A stretch of DNA of 13,963 bases from Paracoccaceae bacterium (lineage in GTDB: Bacteria > Pseudomonadota > Alphaproteobacteria > Rhodobacterales > Rhodobacteraceae). This document shows positions 7,849 through 13,963 of the stretch, in pieces (within the stretch, counting starts at the first letter, position 1; every line of letters starts with the position of its first letter). The stretch covers positions 44,742 to 58,704 of the forward strand of contig NYTF01000039.1 of NCBI GenBank assembly GCA_002683355.1. Reading direction: 5' to 3'. The translations under genes were made by a program, and so were the position numbers. A model generated the notes under the pieces. It ran no database searches, had not been told where the DNA came from, and saw nothing but the letters and a program-made list of their open reading frames with translations.

Positions 7849-9458
7849 ATCAAAACCCTTCCATAGTTACCGGCAAGATACTTTTCTCGAATTGCAAACT
7901 TTTGGACCTTTCCTGAACCCGTTAACGGAAATTCTGGCACATGCACCCATATCGATGGCGTCTTTTGAGGGGATAGATGTACACGACAATGGGTTTGTAA
8001 ATCATTTTGATCCAATGCAGCTTCAGAGAGAATAAAAGCCGCAATAATTTCACCCCATTTCTTATTGGGTAATCCAACCACTGCCACTTGTGACACTTTA
8101 GGATGCATCACAAGTACCGCCTCTATCTCAGCTGGAAAATGATTTTCACCCCCTCGGATAATCATATCTTTTACGCGACCTGTTACCCTTATAAAGCCAT
8201 GACTGTCCATCGTACCAAGATCACCGGTATGCAACCATCCGTCACTATCGATGGTTGATACCGTGGCCTCTGGATTATCATTGTATTCAATCATTACTGC
8301 ATAAGAGCGTGCACAGATTTCCCCAACTTCTGCAATAGGGAGAACATTGTTATTTTCTGGTGAGCGAATTGAAACTTCAGTATGAGGGAGCGGTTGGCCA
8401 GCTGTTTCAACGATTTGTTCAATTGTGGAGCCAATAGGATTCAAAGAAATCATTGGACTATGTTCTGTTTGCCCAAAGGCACTGAGCAGATGACATCCTA
8501 AATTATTGCGCACTTTTCGAATGAGATCAGGAGGCACAGGCGCTCCACCTGTTGTAATGACTTCGAGTGAGGACATGTCACGCGGATTCCGCTCAAGTGA
8601 CTCTAATAGGTTAAACAACATTGTTGGTACGGCAAAACACGTTGTAACCTTCTGTTCTTCTATTAGCCGAGCAAAAATATCAGAATCAAAACGTTTAATG
8701 AGAAGCATCTTGCAGGCTGCTTGCAAACACCCCAAAGCACCCGTCGCGCAGCCTGCCGTATGAAATAATGGCATGAAATTTGCCCAAACAGAATGTTGGG
8801 TTACACGTTTACGTGCGCAAAAAAGTCTTGCGTTATTCACTAGGTTTTTATGGCTCAGTATAGCCCCTTTGGGGAACCCAGTTGTGCCTGAAGTGTACTG
8901 TATTTGGGCGGGGTCATCTGGGTGAACATTCGGGAGCAGCGTTGACCGATCCCCAATTTTGAAGAGTGTATCTCTGTTATGGAGATTTATGATCTCTCTC
9001 AGGCGAGTATTCCCTTTTGTCGCTTCGTTCGCGATTTCTTCCATCGGATTGCCCCTAAATTCATCAATCATGAACAAACCGACTGCGCCAGATTGGTCTA
9101 ACACGTACTTGAGTTCAGTAGTTTGAAACGATGGGTTGGCAGTAACCAGTACAAGACCTGCTAAACCAGCAGCGTATTCCATGAATATCCACTCAGGGAT
9201 GTTGGGTGCCCACACAACTATTCTCTCACGGGGTTTGAACCGAGAAGCAAGAGCTTGAGCAAGGCTTTTGGCTTGATGTGCAAGGTCTGAATAAGTCCAT
9301 GACTGACCACATTCACCATCTTCTGCGACATCGACCATAGCGATTGAGTCAGGATGACTGTACGCGATCTCAAGCAAGAGTCCACCAACAGAAATATCAC
9401 GGATTTCAGTATCAATTTGCGCGGGGAAATGTGACGTTTCGAGGTGAAGGTTATACAT
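7845..9458 (-). CDS. AMP-forming acyl-CoA synthetase 1
   Basis: This is a 537-aa adenylate-forming acid:CoA ligase. Motifs are the phosphate loop YTSGTTGFPKG (about 188-198), FGQTE (about 328-332), GWLHTGD (about 407-413), GRVKDMIIRGGENHFPAEIE (about 427-446) and the catalytic lysine K517 in TGSGKVQK. It appears fully functional. One small oddity is SYAVMIEYNDNP where the paralogue has the usual GPSVMLGYNDNP, near the acyl site entrance. ATG at 9458 lies two bases after the demethylase stop codon, and the 3' end overlaps crotonase 1 by four bases. In the DMSP pathway the corresponding step is CoA ligation of the demethylated acid by DmdB, but this protein belongs to a different ligase branch. 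Substrate unknown. Confidence 0.92.
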   Translation of the reverse strand: MYNLHLETSHFPAQIDTEIRDISVGGLLLEIAYSHPDSIAMVDVAEDGECGQSWTYSDLAHQAKSLAQALASRFKPRERIVVWAPNIPEWIFMEYAAGLAGLVLVTANPSFQTTELKYVLDQSGAVGLFMIDEFRGNPMEEIANEATKGNTRLREIINLHNRDTLFKIGDRSTLLPNVHPDDPAQIQYTSGTTGFPKGAILSHKNLVNNARLFCARKRVTQHSVWANFMPLFHTAGCATGALGCLQAACKMLLIKRFDSDIFARLIEEQKVTTCFAVPTMLFNLLESLERNPRDMSSLEVITTGGAPVPPDLIRKVRNNLGCHLLSAFGQTEHSPMISLNPIGSTIEQIVETAGQPLPHTEVSIRSPENNNVLPIAEVGEICARSYAVMIEYNDNPEATVSTIDSDGWLHTGDLGTMDSHGFIRVTGRVKDMIIRGGENHFPAEIEAVLVMHPKVSQVAVVGLPNKKWGEIIAAFILSEAALDQNDLQTHCRVHLSPQKTPSIWVHVPEFPLTGSGKVQKFAIREKYLAGNYGRVLI

Positions 9459-9460
9459 GA

Positions 9461-10681
9461 CTATTCAGCCGTGATTGGACGGTTTGGGATGGCGATCAAC
9501 TTACCTCTTGGGATAAGACGCTTCTCATCATACATTGGCAATGTGCAGAGTTCGCCTTGTTGAGTTGAACCATCCGCACAGTGCACCTTCACTTTTGTGC
9601 CTGGTCCCATGGATGGGTCGTCCATACGAACAATGCAGACCCCGCAGCCTTGATAGGGAGAGTAACCTGAGGAACATACGCGTCCCACAATAGTTTTACC
9701 TACCCGCATTACCTGACCAAGCTGGGCGATGCCACCGGTTACGCGCATTCCCCAAGTTCGAGACGATTTATCAGCAACTTCCAACGCTTTACGTCCAATA
9801 AAATCACGATCATCAAAATCGACAAAGTTTCCAAGCCCGGCTTCGAATGGTGTCGTATCTGCTCCAAAATCTGAGCCAGCATTTAAAAGTCCAGCTTCTA
9901 TCCGGCGTGCACGAAAAACTGGTGTGCCTGTTAAAAGTATATCAAATTTGGCACCTACTGACATGATCTTATCACCTATTGCTGCTATATCGGTCTCAGG
10001 GAGAAGATATACTTCCCAGCCAAGTTCGTTCGTGAAACCTGAACGGCTAATCCAGCAGGTCTGTCCCGCAATGCTTACTTCAGCGCAATCAAAATATCGG
10101 AATGGATCTGGTAAGTTTCCATCAAGTAGGGCGGACAGCAGCTCTAGTGACTTTGGTCCTTGAATCTGACTGACCCAAACATTTGGATCACTGATTACAA
10201 CGTCTAACCCTTCGGCGTGAGCCTTGTACCAACTGAATAAATCTCCGTCAGCCTGAGCCATCCAAAACCTCTCTTCAGCCAATCGTAGCAAAACTCCATC
10301 AGTTATCATTCCACCATCGTGGTAACAGGCAAACTGGTATGAGCACCGTCCAGGTTTGATCTTGCTGACACTGCGAGTAAATACTTTATTTAATAATGTT
10401 TCGGCATCGGGTCCGCTTATCTCGATGGGCAGCTCACCCGTATGACGAAAAATAACATTTGAGCGTACCGCCCAGTACATCTCATCATCAGATGCAGTAT
10501 TAAGTGCTTCTGGTGTTAAACGAGAATTATAGAGTGTGTATTCTGGATCATAAGGAAGCTCCATGTAGCTCAGTGGATGTGCAGGCATTGTCCGCGCAAG
10601 TTCTCGGGGTCTGTGTCCCTTGTTTTGGAGAGCTTTTGCTACAAAGCGAAAATCAGAAAGTTGTATTGTCATACTTTGCAT
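9461..10681 (-). CDS. DmdA/GcvT-family folate-dependent demethylase (aminomethyltransferase fold)
   Basis: This 406-aa GcvT-fold protein is expected to move a methyl or one-carbon group from a substrate to tetrahydrofolate. From memory it aligns to DmdA along most of its length: YTLYNSRLTP, IEISGPDAETL, SKIKPGRCSY, IQGPKSLELL, ISRSGFTNELGWEVYL (about 211-226), RRIEAGLLNAGSDF (about 259-272) and SSGYSPY (about 337-343). E262 in RIEAG matches the folate-contacting glutamate of GcvT proteins. The DmdA N-terminal SRRLR-TP motif is missing and the N-terminus is about 20 residues longer. No gcvH or gcvP is adjacent, which argues against glycine cleavage. It is the first gene of the minus-strand operon, divergent from the LysR gene. 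M4 is an alternative start. Other possible roles include O-demethylation (LigM-like) or betaine/sulfonium demethylation. Confidence 0.85.
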   Translation of the reverse strand: MQSMTIQLSDFRFVAKALQNKGHRPRELARTMPAHPLSYMELPYDPEYTLYNSRLTPEALNTASDDEMYWAVRSNVIFRHTGELPIEISGPDAETLLNKVFTRSVSKIKPGRCSYQFACYHDGGMITDGVLLRLAEERFWMAQADGDLFSWYKAHAEGLDVVISDPNVWVSQIQGPKSLELLSALLDGNLPDPFRYFDCAEVSIAGQTCWISRSGFTNELGWEVYLLPETDIAAIGDKIMSVGAKFDILLTGTPVFRARRIEAGLLNAGSDFGADTTPFEAGLGNFVDFDDRDFIGRKALEVADKSSRTWGMRVTGGIAQLGQVMRVGKTIVGRVCSSGYSPYQGCGVCIVRMDDPSMGPGTKVKVHCADGSTQQGELCTLPMYDEKRLIPRGKLIAIPNRPITAE

Positions 10682-10732
10682 CCGTTTGTGAATTTAAGAC
10701 AGTAGCTTCTATAACAAGTATTCTTATGGGCT

Positions 10733-10761
10733 ATGTTACAGATACTATAAAAAATTTTCAA
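10733..10761 (-). promoter_or_regulatory. Predicted sigma-70 promoter of the demethylase operon
   Basis: On the minus strand TTGAAA (10756-10761) and TAACAT (10733-10738) are separated by exactly 17 bp. The start of transcription would be near 10726, giving a leader of about 45 bases. The weak -10 suits an activator-dependent promoter. Motif inference only. Confidence 0.4.
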
Positions 10762-10780
10762 AATTAAAGATTTGTACATA

Positions 10781-10801
10781 TTGTTCAAAATTATTAAACA
10801 A
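10781..10801. promoter_or_regulatory. LysR-type regulator binding box (T-N11-A dyad)
   Basis: TTGTT, eleven bases, then AACAA forms a perfect five-base dyad of the LysR T-N11-A type. Its centre (10791) is about 65 bp upstream of the inferred operon start, the usual LysR recognition position. It ends five bases before the LysR start codon, so bound regulator would also repress its own gene. Confidence 0.5.
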
Positions 10802-10806
10802 CACGA

Positions 10807-11679
10807 ATGAAGTTTAGATCCTACGACTCGCTAAAAACTTTTCATGCAGTTGCACGTAGTCAATCAATGACAGTTGCAGCGCATGATCTTAATTTGTCGA
10901 AGGGTTCAATAAGTTACCAAATTAAGATGCTTGAAATAGACCTAGGTTTTTCTCTTTTTGAGCGCAATAATGCTCGTTTGCAACTTACTGAACGAGGCCG
11001 AAGAATGTGGAATGTATCCCAAAACGCACTTGGGCAAATTGATCAAGAAATTGAGGATATTCGCGGTGCACAGTCCAATTCGTTAACTATTGGTTCACTT
11101 ACCTATTTCTCTTCACGATGGCTCTCACCAAGGCTAATGAACTTTTTTGAGCAAAATGTCGGTATCAGCCTCCGGATTGAGTCAGTGAACTCCATCAATG
11201 ACTTGAAAACTAAAGATATTGATTTTGCGATTTTATGGGGCGTGGGTAAATGGGAAGGATATGAAAGCCAACCTTTGCTAAGTATGCCGTCTGTACCTAC
11301 TGGCAATCCATCATTGGCAAAGAAAGTGGATAGTTTGGGTATTGAGACTGCCGTCAGAACACTCCCTCTTCTTGGTGATAGCTCAGGTGATGTTGGTTGG
11401 AGGGCATGGCATGAAGCGGCTGGGCTACCATACTTACCAAACAAGTCGAGCCTTATAGTTTCAGATTCAAATAGTAGAGTCCAAGCGGTCATTGATGGTC
11501 AGGGTATTGCTCTCTGGGATGACTTGGTAATTCAAGAAATCGAAAATGGAAAATTAATAAAGCTTACTGATAAGAAACTTGAAACATCCGGTTATCACCT
11601 TGTCTTTACGAAAAGTACAACCTCGGTGCATGTCCAGGCAATGATTGATTGGTTGTTGAAACAATCCACTTTAAGTTAA
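10807..11679 (+). CDS. LysR-family transcriptional regulator
   Basis: This 290-aa LysR regulator has the standard architecture. An N-terminal winged helix-turn-helix (about residues 4-62: LKTFHAVARSQSMTVAAHDL, then SKGSISYQIKMLE, then LFERNNARLQLTERG) is followed by a periplasmic-binding-protein-like effector domain from about 90. The KTFHAVAR opening and C-terminal ALWDDLVIQEIENGKL resemble the GcvA/AmpR-like branch. It is divergent from the demethylase operon with 125 bp between start codons, the usual layout for a pathway-specific activator responding to the substrate or an intermediate. No clear Shine-Dalgarno precedes the ATG, and the putative binding box lies in its place, which suggests low, autoregulated expression. 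The target operon is inferred from position. Confidence 0.93.
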   Translation: MKFRSYDSLKTFHAVARSQSMTVAAHDLNLSKGSISYQIKMLEIDLGFSLFERNNARLQLTERGRRMWNVSQNALGQIDQEIEDIRGAQSNSLTIGSLTYFSSRWLSPRLMNFFEQNVGISLRIESVNSINDLKTKDIDFAILWGVGKWEGYESQPLLSMPSVPTGNPSLAKKVDSLGIETAVRTLPLLGDSSGDVGWRAWHEAAGLPYLPNKSSLIVSDSNSRVQAVIDGQGIALWDDLVIQEIENGKLIKLTDKKLETSGYHLVFTKSTTSVHVQAMIDWLLKQSTLS

Positions 11680-11725
11680 AAAAACTAATTTTGCTGGATG
11701 TGAGGGCCAGGGCTGCCGCAGCTGG

Positions 11726-11803
11726 TTCTTACCTAAGGTCTTCTGAGTGACGGATAGAGGTGACCTTCCGCTGATCAGTTTTACTGGGTCGGCCATTGGT
11801 TTT
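11726..11803 (+). pseudogene. Possible aldehyde dehydrogenase gene remnant
   Basis: The plus frame reads FLPKVF, a stop (11744-11746), then VTDRG and DLPLISFTGSAIG (11762-11800). This resembles the conserved aldehyde dehydrogenase passage GLP-GVFN-VTG followed by LPLISFTGSTAVG in the NAD-binding domain, with a stop and a short deletion. Only about 25 codons are recognisable, with no intact gene on either side, so it would be a decayed fragment. The match is short and made by eye; chance similarity is possible. Confidence 0.35.
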
Positions 11804-11823
11804 AGTTGTATGATGTATTTTGT

Positions 11824-11847
11824 AAAAAAAAATCAGAAAGCCTGATT
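11824..11847 (-). terminator. Rho-independent terminator of the aldolase-family gene
   Basis: Read on the minus strand, AATCAG, the loop GCTTT and CTGATT form a six-base-pair stem followed by a run of nine T (11824-11832, partly within the stem). It lies 28 bases past the minus-strand stop at 11875. On the plus strand the stem is followed by the poorer run ATTTTATT, so it may also end LysR transcription. The stem is short and AT-rich, hence a weak terminator. Confidence 0.55.
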
Positions 11848-11874
11848 ATTTTATTAGTTAATCGTTATTAATGG

Positions 11875-12639
11875 TTAACTTGCATAATTTGAGCCTTCTT
11901 CATCAAGAATAAATTTTAACTCTTCTAAATGACGATAATTTTTATCGTAATATCCATCTAATTCGGAAGCAGTTTTTTCTGCTATATCGTCAGTTATAAC
12001 ACTCAGTTTTTTTCCAGTTTGCAATGCTCGAATGTATGTTTCACACGCTCTTTCAAAATAGTATAATCGATTAAACGTATCAGATACGGAGTCGCCAAAA
12101 ACCATTATTCCGTGATTGCCCATAATGAGCACCTTTTTTTTGGGGTCAGTCAAAAGAGTTGCACAGCGCTCGCCCTCCTCTTCAAACGCTAATCCACCAT
12201 AGTTATTATCAATAACATATCTGTTAAAAAAAGTTGCGCAGTTTTGATCAATTGGAGGTAGCGTTGAGTCTTCTAGGGCTGCCAGTACAGTTGCATGTGT
12301 AGAGTGAACATGCATAGCACATCTTGCGTGGGAGCAGTGGCGGTGTATTGCACCATGAAGACCCCAAGCAGTTGGATCTGGCGCATTGATTTGTTTCATC
12401 GTATTGGGGTCTAATGCATCAACAAGCAACAAATCAGATGCTTTTATGCGACTAAAATGCGTTTGATCTGGATTCATCAAGAACTTCGTTCCATCATCGT
12501 TTATTGCGAGGCTGAAATGATTTGCAACCCCCTCGTGCATACTTAATTTTGCTGTCCAGCGAAACGCGGCTGCCAAGTCTACCCGTTCAGACCAGTGATC
12601 CGTGTTTCGTCTCAGTTTTATTATATTTGGGTCGCTCAT
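11875..12639 (-). CDS. Class II aldolase/adducin-family protein
   Basis: This 254-aa protein has the class II aldolase/adducin fold, a Zn2+- or Mn2+-dependent sugar-phosphate aldolase, epimerase or decarboxylase scaffold. Metal ligands H110 and H112 (MHVHSTH) and H176 (GNHGIMV) are visible. Where fuculose-phosphate aldolase has its catalytic Glu73 (SSEWRFH), this protein reads PTAWGLHGAIHR, so the general-acid glutamate is absent and true aldolase activity is uncertain. This variant is common in the adducin-like branch, often annotated only as class II aldolase/adducin. The start has a strong AGGAGA six bases upstream. It lies 74 bp downstream of the membrane hydroxylase gene on the same strand and may be co-transcribed, though its own ribosome binding site and leader allow independent expression. 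Function unknown. Confidence 0.88.
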   Translation of the reverse strand: MSDPNIIKLRRNTDHWSERVDLAAAFRWTAKLSMHEGVANHFSLAINDDGTKFLMNPDQTHFSRIKASDLLLVDALDPNTMKQINAPDPTAWGLHGAIHRHCSHARCAMHVHSTHATVLAALEDSTLPPIDQNCATFFNRYVIDNNYGGLAFEEEGERCATLLTDPKKKVLIMGNHGIMVFGDSVSDTFNRLYYFERACETYIRALQTGKKLSVITDDIAEKTASELDGYYDKNYRHLEELKFILDEEGSNYAS

Positions 12640-12713
12640 AGTAGATCTCCTAAACTCAATTTAGTTTCATATGATGTGACAACGTTAGTAAAGCATAATA
12701 CTGATATAAGGAT

Positions 12714-13688
12714 CTAATACATTTTCTTTTTTCTGGCACGAGTTTCTTCGGTTGCTCTGGTGGAGCCATCATGAAAAGTTCCAAACCAGCGGTCCCAAGG
12801 CATTTCTTGATTTCCATAATTACATTCAAAGTATCTATGGTGAAGCTGATGGTAAAATGTTCCTAGAGCCAATTGTTTTTTATCTTTTATTAGCAAATCT
12901 TCATAACCTGCGTGAGTCATTGCTGCACCAGGAGCTTGATAAATGACGTGATAAATTACATGAATTGGATGCGAAGCAATTATCCAGTGAATACAAATAG
13001 AGGATAGGTATAGAAGGTGCTCCACTGGATGCATTGATAGTCCTGACCAGGGACCAATGTTAATATTCCTATGATGAAGAGAGTGGTACCGTTTATAAAA
13101 AAATGGATAATGAAGTAAGCGATGAATCCAATAGAAATGAAATGCTGACCAAACTGGTAACAATATCAATACTGCAAGAAACCATATCGGATTATTATTA
13201 AAATTATTGAGTGGGGTGTAACCATTAGCCATTAACCAAATCGTTATTACATGAAAAGCTGTAACCAGAAAAACACCACTTGTAAGAGACCAAAACATAT
13301 TATCTTTTACTTGGTCTGAAAATAAAAAATTCTTATTCTTTTTGGTTAAATCTCGTTTGTCAAATTTTAGTTTGTTGCCTTGGCTTTTTCGGATGTAGAG
13401 AAAATAATGCAATGAACCTGCGACTATAGCCATCAATGTAAGATTTATAAAATAAGTTTTTAGAATCCAACCATAATGAAAAGTCTTTGCATCTTCCAAA
13501 GAGGGGTAAACAAAAAACCAAAGTGCTGTAGCTGCTATAACCATAAGTACTCGCTCTGATAAAGAGAGCCAGTTTTTATAAAACCATTTTAATAGGAATA
13601 TTGGGTCATTAAGATGAGTGAAGGGAGAAGGATCCGCCAATGGTAAATCTGGATGATAATTCCATTCCTTTGATTTATTTTTATCCAT
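12714..13688 (-). CDS. Sterol desaturase/fatty acid hydroxylase-family membrane protein
   Basis: This is an integral-membrane di-iron enzyme of the sterol desaturase/fatty-acid hydroxylase superfamily, expected to hydroxylate or desaturate a lipid or other hydrophobic substrate in the inner membrane. It has several hydrophobic segments (VLMVIAATALWFFVYP, a second near residues 78-97, VFLVTAFHVITIWLM, WFLAVLILLPVW) and the three histidine clusters that bind the metal centre: H189-x3-H193, H202-x2-H205-H206 and H280-x2-H283-H284, followed by FECNYG. ATG 13688 is preferred over the open TTG at 13742: homologues as I recall them begin shortly before the HPDLPL segment, and the upstream codons lack a ribosome binding site. 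The substrate is unknown. Genomic links to the neighbouring aldolase-fold and AidB-like genes are suggestive only. Confidence 0.9.
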   Translation of the reverse strand: MDKNKSKEWNYHPDLPLADPSPFTHLNDPIFLLKWFYKNWLSLSERVLMVIAATALWFFVYPSLEDAKTFHYGWILKTYFINLTLMAIVAGSLHYFLYIRKSQGNKLKFDKRDLTKKNKNFLFSDQVKDNMFWSLTSGVFLVTAFHVITIWLMANGYTPLNNFNNNPIWFLAVLILLPVWSAFHFYWIHRLLHYPFFYKRYHSLHHRNINIGPWSGLSMHPVEHLLYLSSICIHWIIASHPIHVIYHVIYQAPGAAMTHAGYEDLLIKDKKQLALGTFYHQLHHRYFECNYGNQEMPWDRWFGTFHDGSTRATEETRARKKKMY

Positions 13689-13757
13689 ACTTATGCCTAC
13701 TAAATTCGATATTTTCTGGTTAATATATTTTGCTTCATCCAATTGTATTAAATAAAA

Positions 13758-13774
13758 ACGACAAAGATTGTCGT
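13758..13774. repeat. 17-bp perfect palindrome, candidate operator
   Basis: ACGACAA-AGA-TTGTCGT has seven-base perfect arms and a three-base centre, and lies between divergent genes. On the minus strand it covers the region where a -35 element would sit relative to a TACAAT (13742-13747), so a bound repressor could block the membrane hydroxylase gene. The size fits a TetR- or GntR-type site. The cognate regulator is not in the window. Confidence 0.45.
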
Positions 13775-13805
13775 AATTTATATTTTAATACTTTATTTTG
13801 CGCAT

Positions 13806-13834
13806 TTGCTAATTAAATATATTGCATTTATCAT
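13806..13834 (+). promoter_or_regulatory. Predicted promoter of the AidB-like gene
   Basis: TTGCTA (13806-13811), a 17-bp spacer and TATCAT (13829-13834) match sigma-70 at four and five of six positions. The predicted start near 13841 leaves a leader of about 25 bases carrying the ribosome binding site GGAGAG. Confidence 0.4.
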
Positions 13835-13865
13835 GTTATTTAAAATTAGTTTTGGAGAGTTTGAG

Positions 13866-13963
13866 ATGATTAAACGAGGAGCAATTTCAGAATTACCAAC
13901 TCATGAAGTTGTGAATATGCCACCTTACATTGGTGACCAAGATCTTTGGAAAAATGATCAGGC
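13866..13963 (+). CDS. Probable AidB-like acyl-CoA dehydrogenase, N-terminus only
   Basis: Only the first 32 codons lie in the window. GGAGAG (13854-13859) is an excellent ribosome binding site six bases before the ATG. The sequence PTHEVVNMPPYIGDQDLW resembles the N-terminus of AidB-type acyl-CoA dehydrogenases (THEVTNQPPPL-x-x-YNL), FAD enzymes related to isovaleryl-CoA dehydrogenase. The catalytic core is beyond the edge, so the call rests on one short motif. If correct it places an acyl-CoA dehydrogenase-like protein near a CoA-thioester operon, but on the far side of two unrelated genes. Confidence 0.55.
   Translation, partial: MIKRGAISELPTHEVVNMPPYIGDQDLWKNDQ

Noticed and set aside
4467..9458. 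Ferulate pathway (feruloyl-CoA synthetase, feruloyl-CoA hydratase/lyase, LigM)
   Set aside because: The combination is superficially similar, but neither crotonase shows a recognisable feruloyl-CoA hydratase/lyase pattern and no vanillin dehydrogenase is intact.
9729..10163. 144-codon open frame on the plus strand
   Set aside because: It lies antisense within the demethylase gene, has low-complexity Ser/Arg/Pro content and no ribosome binding site; a shadow frame.
9461..10681. True glycine-cleavage T protein (gcvT)
   Set aside because: No gcvH or gcvP nearby, and internal motifs align better with DmdA-like demethylases; kept as family level only.
9461..10681. Naming this gene dmdA
   Set aside because: The DmdA N-terminal SRRLR-TP motif is absent and the operon partners are not DmdB/DmdD, so DMSP specificity cannot be claimed.
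11103..11492. 129-codon open frame on the minus strand
   Set aside because: Antisense to the LysR effector domain with no family resemblance.
1..13963. CRISPR array, tRNA, rRNA, insertion sequence or phage genes
   Set aside because: No regularly spaced repeats, cloverleaf sequences, transposase motifs or terminal inverted repeats were seen on either strand.

Overview
The window is most likely from an AT-rich marine alphaproteobacterium, perhaps SAR116- or roseobacter-like. This is inferred from the gene families: a SitA/MntA-type metal receptor with a Fur-like box, a trimethylamine-dehydrogenase-family flavoprotein, and a relative of the DMSP demethylase DmdA. No rRNA, housekeeping marker or tRNA is present to fix the taxonomy. 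The left edge and the flanking genes look clearly more AT-rich than the central operon.

Layout. (1) Positions 1-1568, minus strand: the start of a Mn/Fe ABC importer, with its periplasmic receptor followed by its ATPase, which is cut by the window edge. A near-consensus Fur/Mur box lies upstream. (2) 1762-3831, plus strand: a TMADH-family flavoprotein (FMN, 4Fe-4S, dinucleotide-binding domains), divergent from the importer. (3) 10681 down to 3837, minus strand: a six-gene cluster in the order DmdA/GcvT-like folate-dependent demethylase, acyl-CoA synthetase 1, crotonase 1, acyl-CoA synthetase 2, crotonase 2, SAM methyltransferase. The first four genes abut or overlap, and a 141-bp gap precedes crotonase 2. 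(4) 10807-11679, plus strand: a divergent LysR regulator. A TTGTT-N11-AACAA box in the shared intergenic region sits about 65 bp upstream of the inferred operon start. (5) 11680-11874: a probable aldehyde dehydrogenase relic and a terminator hairpin. (6) 13688 down to 11875, minus strand: a sterol-desaturase/fatty-acid-hydroxylase family membrane protein and a class II aldolase/adducin-fold protein. (7) 13866 to the end, plus strand: the first codons of a probable AidB-like acyl-CoA dehydrogenase, with a 17-bp palindrome in the divergent intergenic region.

How it may work together (inference). The central operon has the logic of the DMSP demethylation pathway: methyl transfer to tetrahydrofolate, CoA ligation of the resulting acid, then crotonase chemistry. 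However, the ligases and crotonases are not recognisable DmdB/DmdD, there are two of each, and neither crotonase carries the standard pair of catalytic glutamates. The adjacent flavoprotein has the TMADH cofactor residues but not its trimethylamine-binding aromatic bowl. The best working model is a LysR-controlled catabolic island for an uncharacterised methylated carboxylic acid (a betaine, sulfonium or methoxy acid). The substrate cannot be read from the sequence.
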